Positions 50,996 through 60,481 of a stretch of 64,000 nt of DNA are shown here, one piece after another. Positions within the stretch are counted from its first letter, which is position 1. Each line of letters opens with the position of its first letter. The position numbers were made by a program, and so were the translations under genes. Origin of the DNA: CAZFBA01 sp964517135. GTDB lineage: Bacteria > Cyanobacteriota > Vampirovibrionia > JBFMGH01. The stretch is from the NCBI GenBank assembly GCA_964517135.1, contig CAZFBA010000014.1:28723-92722 (forward strand), written 5' to 3'. The notes beneath the pieces are model-generated. The model saw only the letters and a program-made list of their open reading frames with translations, had not been told where the DNA came from and ran no database searches.

Positions 50996-52954
50996 ATGAA
51001 AAATTTTAGAGACAACAAAGGGCAAGAACTTGTTGAATTTGCACTTATTTTACCAGTAATGGTAGTTATTTTAATTGCCATTGCCGAGATGGGTTTTATG
51101 TGGACCCTCAGGGGAACTGTCTCTGATGCTGTTAAAGCATCTGTACAGCAAATGCAAAATATTGCAGGTACAGATGTAGGAACAGCTCAGGGAACATTAA
51201 CAAACTATATTCAAAACTATTTAACCAATCATGGTGTTCCCAATGCAAGCAGTGTAAATGTTACGCTTTCTGATCCTGATGCCAGTGATTACACAACGGT
51301 TCAGGTAACATATTCTTATAACCCGACTTTTACTCTGCCAAACTTTTTCGGTATACAACTTCTCCCTGATACAGTAACAATGGGAAGTACGCAGGTTATT
51401 AACAGTGCTGTAATAAGAAGTAATAATTTTGGAGCAGGTGATACAATTCTGCCAAGTGCTGTTAATACTACTTCACCAACAACTATTTTAAAGCCTGACC
51501 CTATTTTAGGTAATGAAATGAGAAAACAGATGGCCTTTATAGTGGATCTGCCAGGGCCAGTTGATAAAATTGTTAACTGGTGGGGACATGATATTCTGCC
51601 CGGCAATGCAGGTATTAACGTTGATGATGGCACCATCTGGGTAAAAACACCTTATCATAATTTTGGCAATACTGATCCATCTCAAGTAGGCTGGGGCTCA
51701 ACAGGAGAATCTTATGCCGGTCTTCTTCTTGCCAATGGATATACTACAGGTATTTATACAGATGGTTCTTCAGGGTTAAACATAAGAAGTATCCAGCTTC
51801 CCGGTTCATTAAATATCCATGATGGAGATATGGGTTCTTCATTAAGCTGGTGTGTTCCTGCAAGTGCAGGTGGTGGAGATTGTGATGGTGATCTTACCGG
51901 TGCCAATAATCTTTTAACAGAAAGCATTAATGCAGTGGGTGCAGGTTTTGAAATATTGCCTCCAGTGCCATCACCTTCGCCTATTGATTCTGTAACCCTG
52001 CCTTCAGGAGACCTTGTCGCTGATAAAACATTCAGAGACGCAACATACCTTGATAAAACTTATTCCAGTTTAAAATTTTATACACCCAAAGGGGTTCATG
52101 GTACAAAATTTAATCCACCAGCAGAAGGAAATGATATAGCAACTCACCTTGATGACTATCTGGCCATGACAATCGATTCAGATGGTGACGGCATACCGAA
52201 CAAATGGGATGGTAACCCCCAGGATGCTGATGATAACAAAAATAGAATACTTGATGGGTTTGAATCAGGTGATGTGGCAACATTTCTTGCTGATACTACT
52301 AAAACAGAATATGATGTTTATGGCAATTCTGTTGATGGCAAAACAGGAAATATACCGACTGAAAATATTGCTACTGGTGGTGCAGTAATTGTAAACAGCT
52401 CTATTGTTACTCCCAGTACTGCAACAGATGGTCAATATGATTCGAATAGTTGTGCAGCCTGTCCAAATGGAGATACTGCCTGTTTCAATGCAAATTGCAG
52501 AAATGATGCACCGTTTTTCCTCAGGGTTGTTAGTGAATATACTACCAATACAGGGGAACGTATGCGTGTACCAACAACAGCAGGATCTTCTGCCTATTAT
52601 TCAACTGAAAAATATAAAGAACCCGATCAGAACAAGCGTATTTATCTGGTTGAAGTTCTTTCACGTGATATGGACGGTGACGGAACATATACACCGGGCC
52701 CTGGTGATGGTAGTATTAGTTTAAGCGATGATGACTTAAATGATGATAGTATAAATAACCTTGCTGATACAATACCTCTCAGTGATGGTGGAAATACGAC
52801 ACGTGGCCTGATGTTTGTTGAAGGTAGTGTTGGTGGAGCGGCTTTCCCAAGTACTTTAAGTGATCCTACTTTAGGTTATAGCTTATCTGTACCGGATGAA
52901 ACCTCACTAACAACTCTGGATCCATCCAGAAAAGCTACCTCTACCGCACCATAG
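50996..52954 (+). CDS. TadE-like membrane protein with calcium-binding repeat
   Basis: A 652-residue protein. Residues 9-40, GQELVEFALILPVMVVILIA, are a class III prepilin-like motif: Gly, then Gln-Glu-Leu-Val-Glu before a membrane helix, the classical TadE start. The long C-terminal part is extracytoplasmic, with a DSDGDGIPNKWDGNPQDAD segment (thrombospondin type 3-like calcium loop, about residue 392-410) and another DMDGDGTYTPGPGDGS near 562. TadE-type pseudopilins belong to the tight adherence pilus. This chain is three times the usual length, so the extra domain is probably the exposed adhesive part. It has a TSP-like calcium dependency by inference. It lies 22 bases before the TadG-like gene. 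Confidence 0.75.
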   Translation: MKNFRDNKGQELVEFALILPVMVVILIAIAEMGFMWTLRGTVSDAVKASVQQMQNIAGTDVGTAQGTLTNYIQNYLTNHGVPNASSVNVTLSDPDASDYTTVQVTYSYNPTFTLPNFFGIQLLPDTVTMGSTQVINSAVIRSNNFGAGDTILPSAVNTTSPTTILKPDPILGNEMRKQMAFIVDLPGPVDKIVNWWGHDILPGNAGINVDDGTIWVKTPYHNFGNTDPSQVGWGSTGESYAGLLLANGYTTGIYTDGSSGLNIRSIQLPGSLNIHDGDMGSSLSWCVPASAGGGDCDGDLTGANNLLTESINAVGAGFEILPPVPSPSPIDSVTLPSGDLVADKTFRDATYLDKTYSSLKFYTPKGVHGTKFNPPAEGNDIATHLDDYLAMTIDSDGDGIPNKWDGNPQDADDNKNRILDGFESGDVATFLADTTKTEYDVYGNSVDGKTGNIPTENIATGGAVIVNSSIVTPSTATDGQYDSNSCAACPNGDTACFNANCRNDAPFFLRVVSEYTTNTGERMRVPTTAGSSAYYSTEKYKEPDQNKRIYLVEVLSRDMDGDGTYTPGPGDGSISLSDDDLNDDSINNLADTIPLSDGGNTTRGLMFVEGSVGGAAFPSTLSDPTLGYSLSVPDETSLTTLDPSRKATSTAP

Positions 52955-52975
52955 TTCTGTTATAGGAGTAATATT

Positions 52976-54301
52976 ATGCATTATAATAAAAAAGAACAGG
53001 GGTTATCACTTGTTGTGTTTGCACTCGGCCTAGCGGCTCTATTAGGTTTTGCTGCTCTTGCCATAGACCTTGGTATATCTAACAATATTCAGAATGAACT
53101 GCAAAAAGCAACCACAACCTCTGCCCTGGTAGGTGCTTTGCACATGGCACCAGATGAAATGGGTAATATTGATCAGAATGCTGCAAAACAGGCAGCAGTT
53201 GATTCTTTCTATGAAGCTGTTTCAGCCATACCGGGCATTGGCAGTGTCGTTCTTGTTAACCCTGTTTCTCAGGCAACAGGAGTAAATGACCCCAGTTTTA
53301 TACAAACAATACCTACATCAAGAGCTGTAAGAGTGCAGACACGAGCACAGGTACCTACCTTTTTTATGGCAGTAATAGGTATTCGCAACCTTCAGATAAA
53401 TGCTCAGGCAGCTGCAACTAATTTACCGGCTTATCCGTCTAGAAATCTGCCTGCCCCGACAGGATCTCTCATTGCTTCAGATATTAAAGACCCTGTAGGC
53501 GGTATAAATAATAATGCTTATAAGTGTTCAGGCGGTTCACCTGATGATGCAAGTTTTATACTGGGGCCACCAGATAATGTACCTGTAGCACTGGGCCCCG
53601 GGGGATCAGTTACTTTGAGGATGCCAGCTCCTATTGTTGATGGCCCGGGCGGTGATATATATGTCAGAGAACTGGGAGATCTTGAAGGTTATTATATCTA
53701 TGTAGGTATTGAAAACGGAGGTTCAATATCATGGACTAACATAAGCTGTACAGGCATACCTACAGAAGGTGCTCTCTCTGTTCCGGGCTCTGTTGCTGGT
53801 GCTTATGCAGATGATAATGGTCAGTATAAGTTCTATGGCAGTGGTCTTTTTGACCTGGGTGCTACCTGTTCTGGCCCCGGAGTAAACTATACTGGTACTG
53901 TTAATAACGCTGAATACATTATGATTATGGATGATAACGTAGAAGATGGCATTTTATCTTCTAACCTGACGGAAGCAGTACTTTTGCCGGGTGAACATGC
54001 CTCTTCATCACCGGGAGCAGATATTGATACGGTTGCTGTTCTTCATCATAGCCGTATAATAGATTTTGACGCTCCTGATTCTGATGGCGATGGTATTGTT
54101 GATCCTGTAGAACTGCTTATAGGCACTAATCCTAATAACTCTGACACCGATGGTGATGGCCTTACAGACGGACAGGAGTTTTCAGGCTCTACTGGTTTTG
54201 TTACCAACCCCAGAGTTGCTGATACTGACGGTGATGGTGTTAATGACGGCGATGAGATAAGTGCAGGTACTAATCCGCTGCTTGCTGATCAGGATAGATA
54301 A
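52976..54301 (+). CDS. TadG-like protein with thrombospondin type 3 calcium repeats
   Basis: A 441-residue protein with the TadG start: KKEQGLSLVVFALGLAALL then FAALAIDLGISNNIQ, residues 4-40, the TadE/TadG-like prepilin helix. The domain that follows includes the Q-A-A-V-D-S and FFMAVIGIRNLQINAQAAAT pattern near 130-155, the usual end of TadG domains (SVTRTAQA). The C terminus has three calcium loops: DSDGDGIVDPVELLIGTNPN, DTDGDGLTDGQEF and DTDGDGVNDGDEISAGTNPL. It is co-oriented with the TadE-like gene (21 bases after it), with AGGAG seven bases before its ATG. Both would be anchored in the inner membrane or assembled. Confidence 0.8.
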   Translation: MHYNKKEQGLSLVVFALGLAALLGFAALAIDLGISNNIQNELQKATTTSALVGALHMAPDEMGNIDQNAAKQAAVDSFYEAVSAIPGIGSVVLVNPVSQATGVNDPSFIQTIPTSRAVRVQTRAQVPTFFMAVIGIRNLQINAQAAATNLPAYPSRNLPAPTGSLIASDIKDPVGGINNNAYKCSGGSPDDASFILGPPDNVPVALGPGGSVTLRMPAPIVDGPGGDIYVRELGDLEGYYIYVGIENGGSISWTNISCTGIPTEGALSVPGSVAGAYADDNGQYKFYGSGLFDLGATCSGPGVNYTGTVNNAEYIMIMDDNVEDGILSSNLTEAVLLPGEHASSSPGADIDTVAVLHHSRIIDFDAPDSDGDGIVDPVELLIGTNPNNSDTDGDGLTDGQEFSGSTGFVTNPRVADTDGDGVNDGDEISAGTNPLLADQDR

Positions 54302-54422
54302 TTGAATAAGTAAAAATCAGTAGGGGTGTAAAGCATAGCTTTGCACCTCTTTTAAATATATGATTAACAATTTTACGTATTTGCTATAATTAAAAGTAAA
54401 CCTAATAATCTGGAGTAAATTT

Positions 54423-54896
54423 ATGCACTCAAAAGCTAGTGGTATTTCACGATTTGAACTTTTAATTATTCTTGTTTTTGTTATAGCTTGCCTTGTGTTT
54501 CTATTACCCAAACTCTTCTCTTTCCAACAAGCGAATAAAACTCAAAAAATAGGCGAAGAAACAGCTATGATAATTTATAGCGCACACAAACTCTGTAAAA
54601 CTGAGGCCAGAGCTGAAAATAAAGAATGTTCAACCGTGAATCATATCATTCAAAACATTAATTATGAAAAACTTTTTTTCGAAAAAGAATTTTTTACACT
54701 GCTGAACGGTAGTAAAATAGAGTTCAGCAACAATGATACGCTTGAAGATGGAACAAGTTTTGCTGTTACTCTGCCGAAAAAAGCCGGTAGTTTTAATGTA
54801 TATATCACCAGCAATGGAGATTTTAGTATCGGTAAATCTGGCAACAAAGTATCAGGAGGGAAAGAGGTAGATGCAACCTTTAATCCCCTCAAATAG
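54423..54896 (+). CDS. Type IV pilin-like (prepilin) protein
   Basis: A 157-residue protein with a prepilin motif: HSKASGISRFELLIILVFV, with cleavage after Gly7 and Glu at mature position 5, followed by a membrane helix (IILVFVIACLVFLLP). The mature part is polar with a C-terminal beta domain (GTSFAVTLPKKAGSFNVYIT). It lacks the Phe at mature position 1 (Ile here), which is tolerated in pseudopilins. GGAG seven bases before the ATG. It follows the TadG-like gene by 122 bases. The pair of Cys (CKTEARAENKEC) may form a disulfide. Confidence 0.78.
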   Translation: MHSKASGISRFELLIILVFVIACLVFLLPKLFSFQQANKTQKIGEETAMIIYSAHKLCKTEARAENKECSTVNHIIQNINYEKLFFEKEFFTLLNGSKIEFSNNDTLEDGTSFAVTLPKKAGSFNVYITSNGDFSIGKSGNKVSGGKEVDATFNPLK

Positions 54897-54921
54897 TAGT
54901 ATCTTTTAGGAATATATATAT

Positions 54922-57072
54922 ATGAACAATAAAATAATAGAATACCTGGTTGAAGACGTTGATTTTACTTCACAGAGATACATCGAAAATACGATAAACC
55001 TTCTTAAAGAAGGAGCTACAATACCTTTTATTGCCCGATATCGAAAAGAGAAAACAAATAACCTGAATGAAGATCATATTAGAACCATACAAAGCAAATT
55101 AGAATATTATACAGATCTCGAAAATCGTAAGAAGACAGTTATCGATACCATTCAAGAGCAAGGTAAACTTACTGAAAGCCTGAAAAAACAGATTATCAAC
55201 TGCAAAGAAAAAACTATCCTGGAAGATCTTTACCTGCCCTATAAGCCTAAAAAGAGAACACGTGCAACAATAGCACGTGAGAAAGGGCTTGAACCTCTTG
55301 CTGAAAAGATTATCTCTCAAACAATAACTTCAGGCACAAAAGAAGAAATCTTAGAAGCCTTTGTTAATCCTGAAAAAGATGTTAAAACAAATGCTGAAGC
55401 CCTCACAGGAGCCCTTGATATAATTGCTGAAACTATTGCAGACAGGGCTGACATACGGGGATGGCTGAGAAATAACATATACCTGAATGGCATATTGATA
55501 ACCAGAGTCAAAAAAGACTTTAAAGACCAGAAAACAAAATTTGAAATGTATTATGAGTTTGAAGAAACCCTGAAAAAAGTACCTTCTCACCGTATGCTGG
55601 CCATCAAACGGGGTATAACAGAAAAAGTACTAACTTCTACAATTGTAGTAGAATCGGAGCTTGTGCTTGATTTTCTAAAATCAAAAATAATAAAAGATAA
55701 ACGGTCAATTTTTTATTCAGACATAGTTCAGGCAATAGAAGACAGTTACAAGAGATTGTTGTTTCCTTCTATAGAAACCGAATTGATGAATTATAAGAAA
55801 GCAGAAGCAGACGAAGAAGCTATTTCAGTATTTTCGAAAAATCTAAGAAGCCTGCTTTTATCAGCACCAGCCGGTTCAAAAACAACTATGGGCATAGACC
55901 CCGGGTTTCGCACAGGTTGTAAAGTTGTTGTTGTTGACCGTACAGGCAAATTTCTGGAATATCAAACTATCTATCCAAACCCGCCTCAAAATCAAACAGA
56001 CAGGGCTTCAAAAGATATACTTGGTATGATTGAAAAACACAAAGTTGAACTCGTTGCTATCGGTAACGGAACAGCTTCAAGAGAGACTGATCTTTTTATA
56101 TCTTCTCTTATAAAACAAAATAAGCTAAGCATAATGCGTGTTGTAGTTAATGAATCAGGTGCAAGTATTTATTCTGCTTCAGGAGTTGCCCAGAAAGAGT
56201 TTCCTGATCTTGATCTGACAGTAAGAGGTGCTATAAGTATTGCACGCAGGCTTCAGGATCCGCTGGCAGAACTTGTTAAAATTGACCCTAAATCAATAGG
56301 TGTAGGACAATATCAGCATGATGTTAACCAGTCAAGCCTCAAAAAGGCCCTTGAAGGAGTTGTAGAATCCTGTGTTAACTATGTAGGAGTAGAACTTAAT
56401 ACTGCATCTCTGGAACTTTTAAACTATGTATCAGGTATTGGCCCAACGATAGCTGCTAACATTATCAAATACAGAAATGAAAACGCTTTTTTTAAAAATC
56501 GTAAAGAGTTGCTAAAGGTTACAAAGCTTGGCCCCAAAGCTTATGAGCAATGTGCAGGGTTTTTAAGAGTGCGTGAATCTGAAAATCCCCTTGATAATAC
56601 AAGTGTTCACCCTGAAAGCTATTACATTGTAGAAAAAATGGCTGAAAATCTTGGAGTAAAATTGAATGAGATTGTTGATAATACAGCCCTGATTAATAAA
56701 ATTAAGCCTCAAGACTATATTGATGATAAAGCTGGCCTGCCAACAATACAGGATATCATTTCAGAACTCAAGAAACCCGGCCGTGACCCGAGAGATGAGT
56801 TTAAAACTGCCAGCTTTAACGATAGTATAACAGAAATTTCTGATTTAAAAGAAGATATGGTTCTTGAGGGGACAGTTTCAAACGTTACTAATTTTGGTGC
56901 CTTTGTTGATATAGGTGTTCATCAGGATGGACTTGTTCACATCTCAGAGCTGGCAAATACTTTTGTTAAAGACCCTAATGATTTTGTAAGCCCGGGGCAG
57001 GTTGTCAGGGTAAAGGTCACTAACGTAGATATAGAAAGAAAAAGAATCAGCCTGTCAATGAAAGATATTTAG
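54922..57072 (+). CDS. tex: Tex family RNA-binding transcription accessory protein
   Basis: A 716-residue protein with the complete Tex layout: N-terminal helical region, YqgF/RuvC-like nuclease-fold domain in the middle (TTMGIDPGFRTGCKVVVVDR), helix-hairpin-helix motifs (NYVSGIGPTIAANIIKYR; VTKLGPKAYEQCAGFLRV), and a C-terminal S1 domain (LEGTVSNVTNFGAFVDIGVH, residues about 640-716). Tex binds nucleic acid, interacts with transcription and supports expression of virulence or toxin genes in several bacteria. It ends in a 4-base overlap with the convergent CHASE2-GGDEF gene. AGGA precedes the start. Confidence 0.95.
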   Translation: MNNKIIEYLVEDVDFTSQRYIENTINLLKEGATIPFIARYRKEKTNNLNEDHIRTIQSKLEYYTDLENRKKTVIDTIQEQGKLTESLKKQIINCKEKTILEDLYLPYKPKKRTRATIAREKGLEPLAEKIISQTITSGTKEEILEAFVNPEKDVKTNAEALTGALDIIAETIADRADIRGWLRNNIYLNGILITRVKKDFKDQKTKFEMYYEFEETLKKVPSHRMLAIKRGITEKVLTSTIVVESELVLDFLKSKIIKDKRSIFYSDIVQAIEDSYKRLLFPSIETELMNYKKAEADEEAISVFSKNLRSLLLSAPAGSKTTMGIDPGFRTGCKVVVVDRTGKFLEYQTIYPNPPQNQTDRASKDILGMIEKHKVELVAIGNGTASRETDLFISSLIKQNKLSIMRVVVNESGASIYSASGVAQKEFPDLDLTVRGAISIARRLQDPLAELVKIDPKSIGVGQYQHDVNQSSLKKALEGVVESCVNYVGVELNTASLELLNYVSGIGPTIAANIIKYRNENAFFKNRKELLKVTKLGPKAYEQCAGFLRVRESENPLDNTSVHPESYYIVEKMAENLGVKLNEIVDNTALINKIKPQDYIDDKAGLPTIQDIISELKKPGRDPRDEFKTASFNDSITEISDLKEDMVLEGTVSNVTNFGAFVDIGVHQDGLVHISELANTFVKDPNDFVSPGQVVRVKVTNVDIERKRISLSMKDI

Positions 57073-59132
57073 TCAGAAGGTATATTAGCTTTATCAATTT
57101 GTTTTTTGATCCACTGAATGACTTCTTCTTCGTTTTGAAGATTTGTTTTGCTTTTTAGTTGATCGAATTCTTCCTTATCCAGTTGTAAAAGCAGCTCAAC
57201 AGGCTTTTTATCCGGGGCCAGATCAAGCACTTCTTCTTCTGGCTCTATTTCTTCGATAGTTCCTATTCTATTTCGACCATTTTCTTTTGCAAAATAGAGA
57301 CCTTTGTCAGCAGATTCAATGATTTCAGGTGGTGAATTGCCATGTTTTGGAAAAGATGCAACGCCAAGAGAAGCAGTAATAGGTATTGTGAACCCGGGCC
57401 TGATTTCAAATTCTTCGCCATTAATAATCTTTAGAACTTTGTGGGCAGCTATAAAAGCATTTTCATAACTTGTGTTATCCAGTATTATAGCTATTTCTTC
57501 GCCACCATAACGTGCTACAACATCAGTAGCCCTGACGACGTTTTGAATTCTTTCGGCTATATCCTTTAATACTTTGTCGCCAGCTCGATGGCCATATTCG
57601 TCATTGATCTTTTTGAAGAAATCTATATCAAGAAGAATCAGCGAAACCTCGTGTTGATAGCGTCCGGCACGTTTAAGAGCTACTGTAATAGTTTCCTGAA
57701 AATACCTGTGATTAAAAAGACCGGTCAAACCATCTGTTGTTGCAAGTTGATAGGTATCTTCAAAGGCCTTCCTTGTCGTAACATACTTACTCATAAATGT
57801 AATCATAATGGCAAAAAGCATTGACATAGAGGGATAAATGATATCAAGCCAGATGTATTCATTAATAAACAGGTATATACAAAGATATACATAGAGAATA
57901 ATAGCAGTTAGAGAAAACATGATACCTTTAAAACCTGAACGTACTGTCAGTATAATGCTTCCAATAATCAGTACAAATACAAAAGTAATAAGCAATACAG
58001 GTATAGTTTCTAATTTGCTAATGAATTTAGAAGACTCAAAATAGTTATACATTGAACTAGCAACAACTTCAGGGCCAGGATAGGCTCCGCTCATAGGTGT
58101 GGGGAGGATATCAGTTGCTGCTGCTGTCAGACCGACTATTACAATTTTATCTTTAAATTTTGATGCATCGAGAGGGTTTTTCTGGCCTGCATTAATAGCT
58201 CTTTGTGCCAGTATAACATCTAGCGCTCTGAAGTGACTAAAAGTATTAGCAGGCCCATACCAGTTAATAAAGCGTGCACCCTGGTTGTCAAGAGGTATTA
58301 TTCTCTGGTTGAGGTACATTTTATTGCCTTCAACCCTGTATTTAACATCAGGATTAAGTTTTAGATAAACTGACAGGGGCAGGCTGGGGTAGTAGTTTTC
58401 CTGAAAATATGCCAGTGGCCTGGTTTTTCTTATAATTCCATCAGCACTTTGCGGTAGCGTAACTGATCCGAGTCCGTCTGCCTGCTTGAGTAATCCGGGT
58501 AGAATGTTTGAAACATTATAGAATTCAATATTATTCAGAATTTTTTCACTGAAGCGAATTTCTTTATTTTTCACTGCAAATTTTTGAATGTTCTTTTTCA
58601 GGCTATCAGAGCTTATTTTAAGTATATTCTGTTTGATTTGTTTTTTATTGGTATAGTTTTCGAGGGCTTTATTTGAGTATGTAAAAGAAATGGCAAAAAA
58701 AACGTTTTCGACGTTCTGTAATGCGTTTTCAAAGTATTGATCAGAGGCGTTATTTGATTCTGAAAGTCCTTCTGCGCCTTCAAAAATGATATCAAAGATA
58801 ATTGCTTTTGCCCCTGCATTGTTGAGATATTTGACTATATCACCATGAACGCTTCTGGGCCAGGGCCAGCGAGAGAGTCCAAGTTCTGGATGAGAGACAG
58901 CATTTTGCAAACTGATATCATCAACAACAAGAATAACTATATCACTCTGGTTTTTGGCTTTTTTGGCTGCTATTTGACTTCGCCAGTCATAGGATTTCAG
59001 CTCAACTCTTTCGATGAGGTCATTAAAAATAATGCGAGTGCCCAGCATGACAAAAATAATCAACAACAGACTTGATATTATCGCAACGATAATACGGTTT
59101 TCTGGTGTAATTAACTTATTATCATAACTCAT
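57069..59132 (-). CDS. CHASE2-domain diguanylate cyclase
   Basis: A 687-residue protein: N-terminal helix, extracytoplasmic CHASE2 domain (about 45-385; VELKSYDWRSQ, GAKAIIFDIIFEG, VIVGLTAAATDILPTPMSGA), three membrane helices (about 385-460), and a GGDEF domain. The active site is RYGGEEIAII with GGEE at 543-546, and an inhibitory I-site RATD at 534-537 stands exactly five residues before it. It makes cyclic di-GMP from GTP, in response to a ligand in the CHASE2 domain, and is product-inhibited. The C terminus adds about 60 charged residues (EEVLDLAPDKKPVELLLQL). It is convergent with tex. Confidence 0.93.
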   Translation of the reverse strand: MSYDNKLITPENRIIVAIISSLLLIIFVMLGTRIIFNDLIERVELKSYDWRSQIAAKKAKNQSDIVILVVDDISLQNAVSHPELGLSRWPWPRSVHGDIVKYLNNAGAKAIIFDIIFEGAEGLSESNNASDQYFENALQNVENVFFAISFTYSNKALENYTNKKQIKQNILKISSDSLKKNIQKFAVKNKEIRFSEKILNNIEFYNVSNILPGLLKQADGLGSVTLPQSADGIIRKTRPLAYFQENYYPSLPLSVYLKLNPDVKYRVEGNKMYLNQRIIPLDNQGARFINWYGPANTFSHFRALDVILAQRAINAGQKNPLDASKFKDKIVIVGLTAAATDILPTPMSGAYPGPEVVASSMYNYFESSKFISKLETIPVLLITFVFVLIIGSIILTVRSGFKGIMFSLTAIILYVYLCIYLFINEYIWLDIIYPSMSMLFAIMITFMSKYVTTRKAFEDTYQLATTDGLTGLFNHRYFQETITVALKRAGRYQHEVSLILLDIDFFKKINDEYGHRAGDKVLKDIAERIQNVVRATDVVARYGGEEIAIILDNTSYENAFIAAHKVLKIINGEEFEIRPGFTIPITASLGVASFPKHGNSPPEIIESADKGLYFAKENGRNRIGTIEEIEPEEEVLDLAPDKKPVELLLQLDKEEFDQLKSKTNLQNEEEVIQWIKKQIDKANIPSD

Positions 59133-59216
59133 TACAGTAAAAGCTGGCAGATTCTTTGTTATATAGAAAGTTACATTGATGTTATTTTACAATAAAATCG
59201 CAGCTTGCAGAGAAAT

Positions 59217-60008
59217 TTAGTTTTGCTTAATATTCTTTAATATCTCTATAATGACTTTCTCATTTAAGATTGATCCCCGGGTAATGGCGAAATCATATTT
59301 TACCGGGTCTTCCGGGGAATATTTTTTGAATCCGGCAGTTATTTCAAGGGCTGTTTTCATATCAGCATTTTTTCGTCCGGTCATTCTGGTAGCTATGGCA
59401 AAGCGGTAGATATGAGTATCTACGGGCATAATGAGTTTTGATGCCGGTACCTGATCCCAGCCGCCCGGGTCAATATTATCATTTCTGACCATCCATCGCA
59501 GATAAAGGTTCAATCTCTTGCAGGCACTGCCTTTTGATGGGCATGGCATCAGGCTATTTTTAAAGTTCTTGCTGTTTTCTATTAATCCCTGAGAGAATTG
59601 GCACACAGCAGGTATTATGGTTTCATCGTCATCTTTAAGTCCTTTCAGAAAGAACTGTTGTAAACTTCCACAAGATTGATAAATGTCTTTAATGCTGCAT
59701 AAAAGAAGTGAAAGTTCATAATCGGTTGTAAAGCGGTGTTTAAACCCTTTAAAATCTTCAAACAACCTGGTTTTAGTTTTTTTTTGTATGTAAGAAGATG
59801 GAGAGGTGTTCATTTTATCCAGAATAGCTGAAACGCTTTTGTGTATTTGTGCTACTCTTCCATAAGCCAGAGATGAAGCTATAAGTCCTGCTATTTCTCT
59901 GTCTTCCGGGTGTTCATAATTATAGAGAAACCCTACCGGGTCAGGGTAAACGTATTTTTTATGGCTGTATTTATTGTAGAGCTTTTCAAGCTGGTCTTTT
60001 GAAATCAA
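59217..60008 (-). CDS. TIGR02757/DUF2400 family protein (helix-hairpin-helix, DNA-glycosylase-like fold)
   Basis: A 263-residue soluble protein. Landmarks are PDPVGFLYNYEHPEDREIAG, IASSLAYGRVAQI, RWMVRNDNIDPGGWDQV and PVDTHIYRFAIATRMTGRKN, which match the TIGR02757 wording (conserved RWMVR, D-x-G-x-W, and P-x-D-x-H). The arrangement resembles HhH-GPD DNA glycosylases. Function is unproven in the family. TTG start with AGG nine bases upstream; the chosen length fits the family. Confidence 0.85.
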   Translation of the reverse strand: MISKDQLEKLYNKYSHKKYVYPDPVGFLYNYEHPEDREIAGLIASSLAYGRVAQIHKSVSAILDKMNTSPSSYIQKKTKTRLFEDFKGFKHRFTTDYELSLLLCSIKDIYQSCGSLQQFFLKGLKDDDETIIPAVCQFSQGLIENSKNFKNSLMPCPSKGSACKRLNLYLRWMVRNDNIDPGGWDQVPASKLIMPVDTHIYRFAIATRMTGRKNADMKTALEITAGFKKYSPEDPVKYDFAITRGSILNEKVIIEILKNIKQN

Positions 60009-60050
60009 AGGTTTTTACCTATCTTAACAGTAATTATTACTATTAAAGAT

Positions 60051-60066
60051 ATTATGCACTGATTCT
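60051..60066. repeat. Family A repeat end
   Basis: TTATGCACTGATTCTG resembles the outer end of family A. It stands 14 bases before a family B copy, in the 302-bp gap between 60008 and 60311. Confidence 0.4.
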
Positions 60067-60079
60067 GTTCAAAAGTCAC

Positions 60080-60213
60080 TTGGAACCTCTGATTAATTAA
60101 GATATTACTGATCCAGCAAAAGCAGGGAGGGGGTTAAAAAAACCGCTATGCGGTTTTTTTAACCCCCGACACTAATTTCTTGAATCTGTAAACTTTTAAT
60201 TATTCAGAGATCT
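60080..60213. repeat. Family B dispersed repeat, copy with central hairpin
   Basis: TTGGAACCTCTGATTAATTA starts the left flank and the right flank ends TTATTCAGAGATCT. The two ends are imperfect inverted repeats of each other. The centre is a perfect hairpin: arms GGGGGTTAAAAAAACCGC (60129-60146) and its complement (60150-60167) with loop TAT. The copy at 62303-62442 is nearly identical, and 27083-27178 lacks the hairpin. No open frame lies within. Confidence 0.82.
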
Positions 60214-60310
60214 TACTAATTAAATAATTTTTTTCCGGGTATACTAAAAGCCAGATAGCTGCTCTGCAGGGCTTCTGGCTTTGATAATTCTGGTTGTTTT
60301 GATAGCTGTC

Positions 60311-60481
60311 TTAATCGTCCATCCCTGCGATGGCTTCACCTTCAATAATGGCAATCGCCTGACTTAATTGAAGTGCATTTTTAGTCGTCAGACCTTTGCC
60401 ATAGTTTTGAATTACGTCATCAATGGTTTCCAGCATTTTAATCTTGGTTTCAATGAGTTTTTTTTCTAAGTCTTTGTTCAT
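60311..60481 (-). CDS. Small helical protein (56 residues)
   Basis: ATG at 60481 with GGGAG six bases upstream, 56 residues: a charged helix (NKDLEKKLIETKIKMLETID), then GKGLTTKNALQLSQAIAIIE and an acidic end. It resembles small helical bacterial proteins but I know no family. A different frame on the opposite strand is long but less plausible because of the good ribosome site here. Confidence 0.72.
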   Translation of the reverse strand: MNKDLEKKLIETKIKMLETIDDVIQNYGKGLTTKNALQLSQAIAIIEGEAIAGMDD

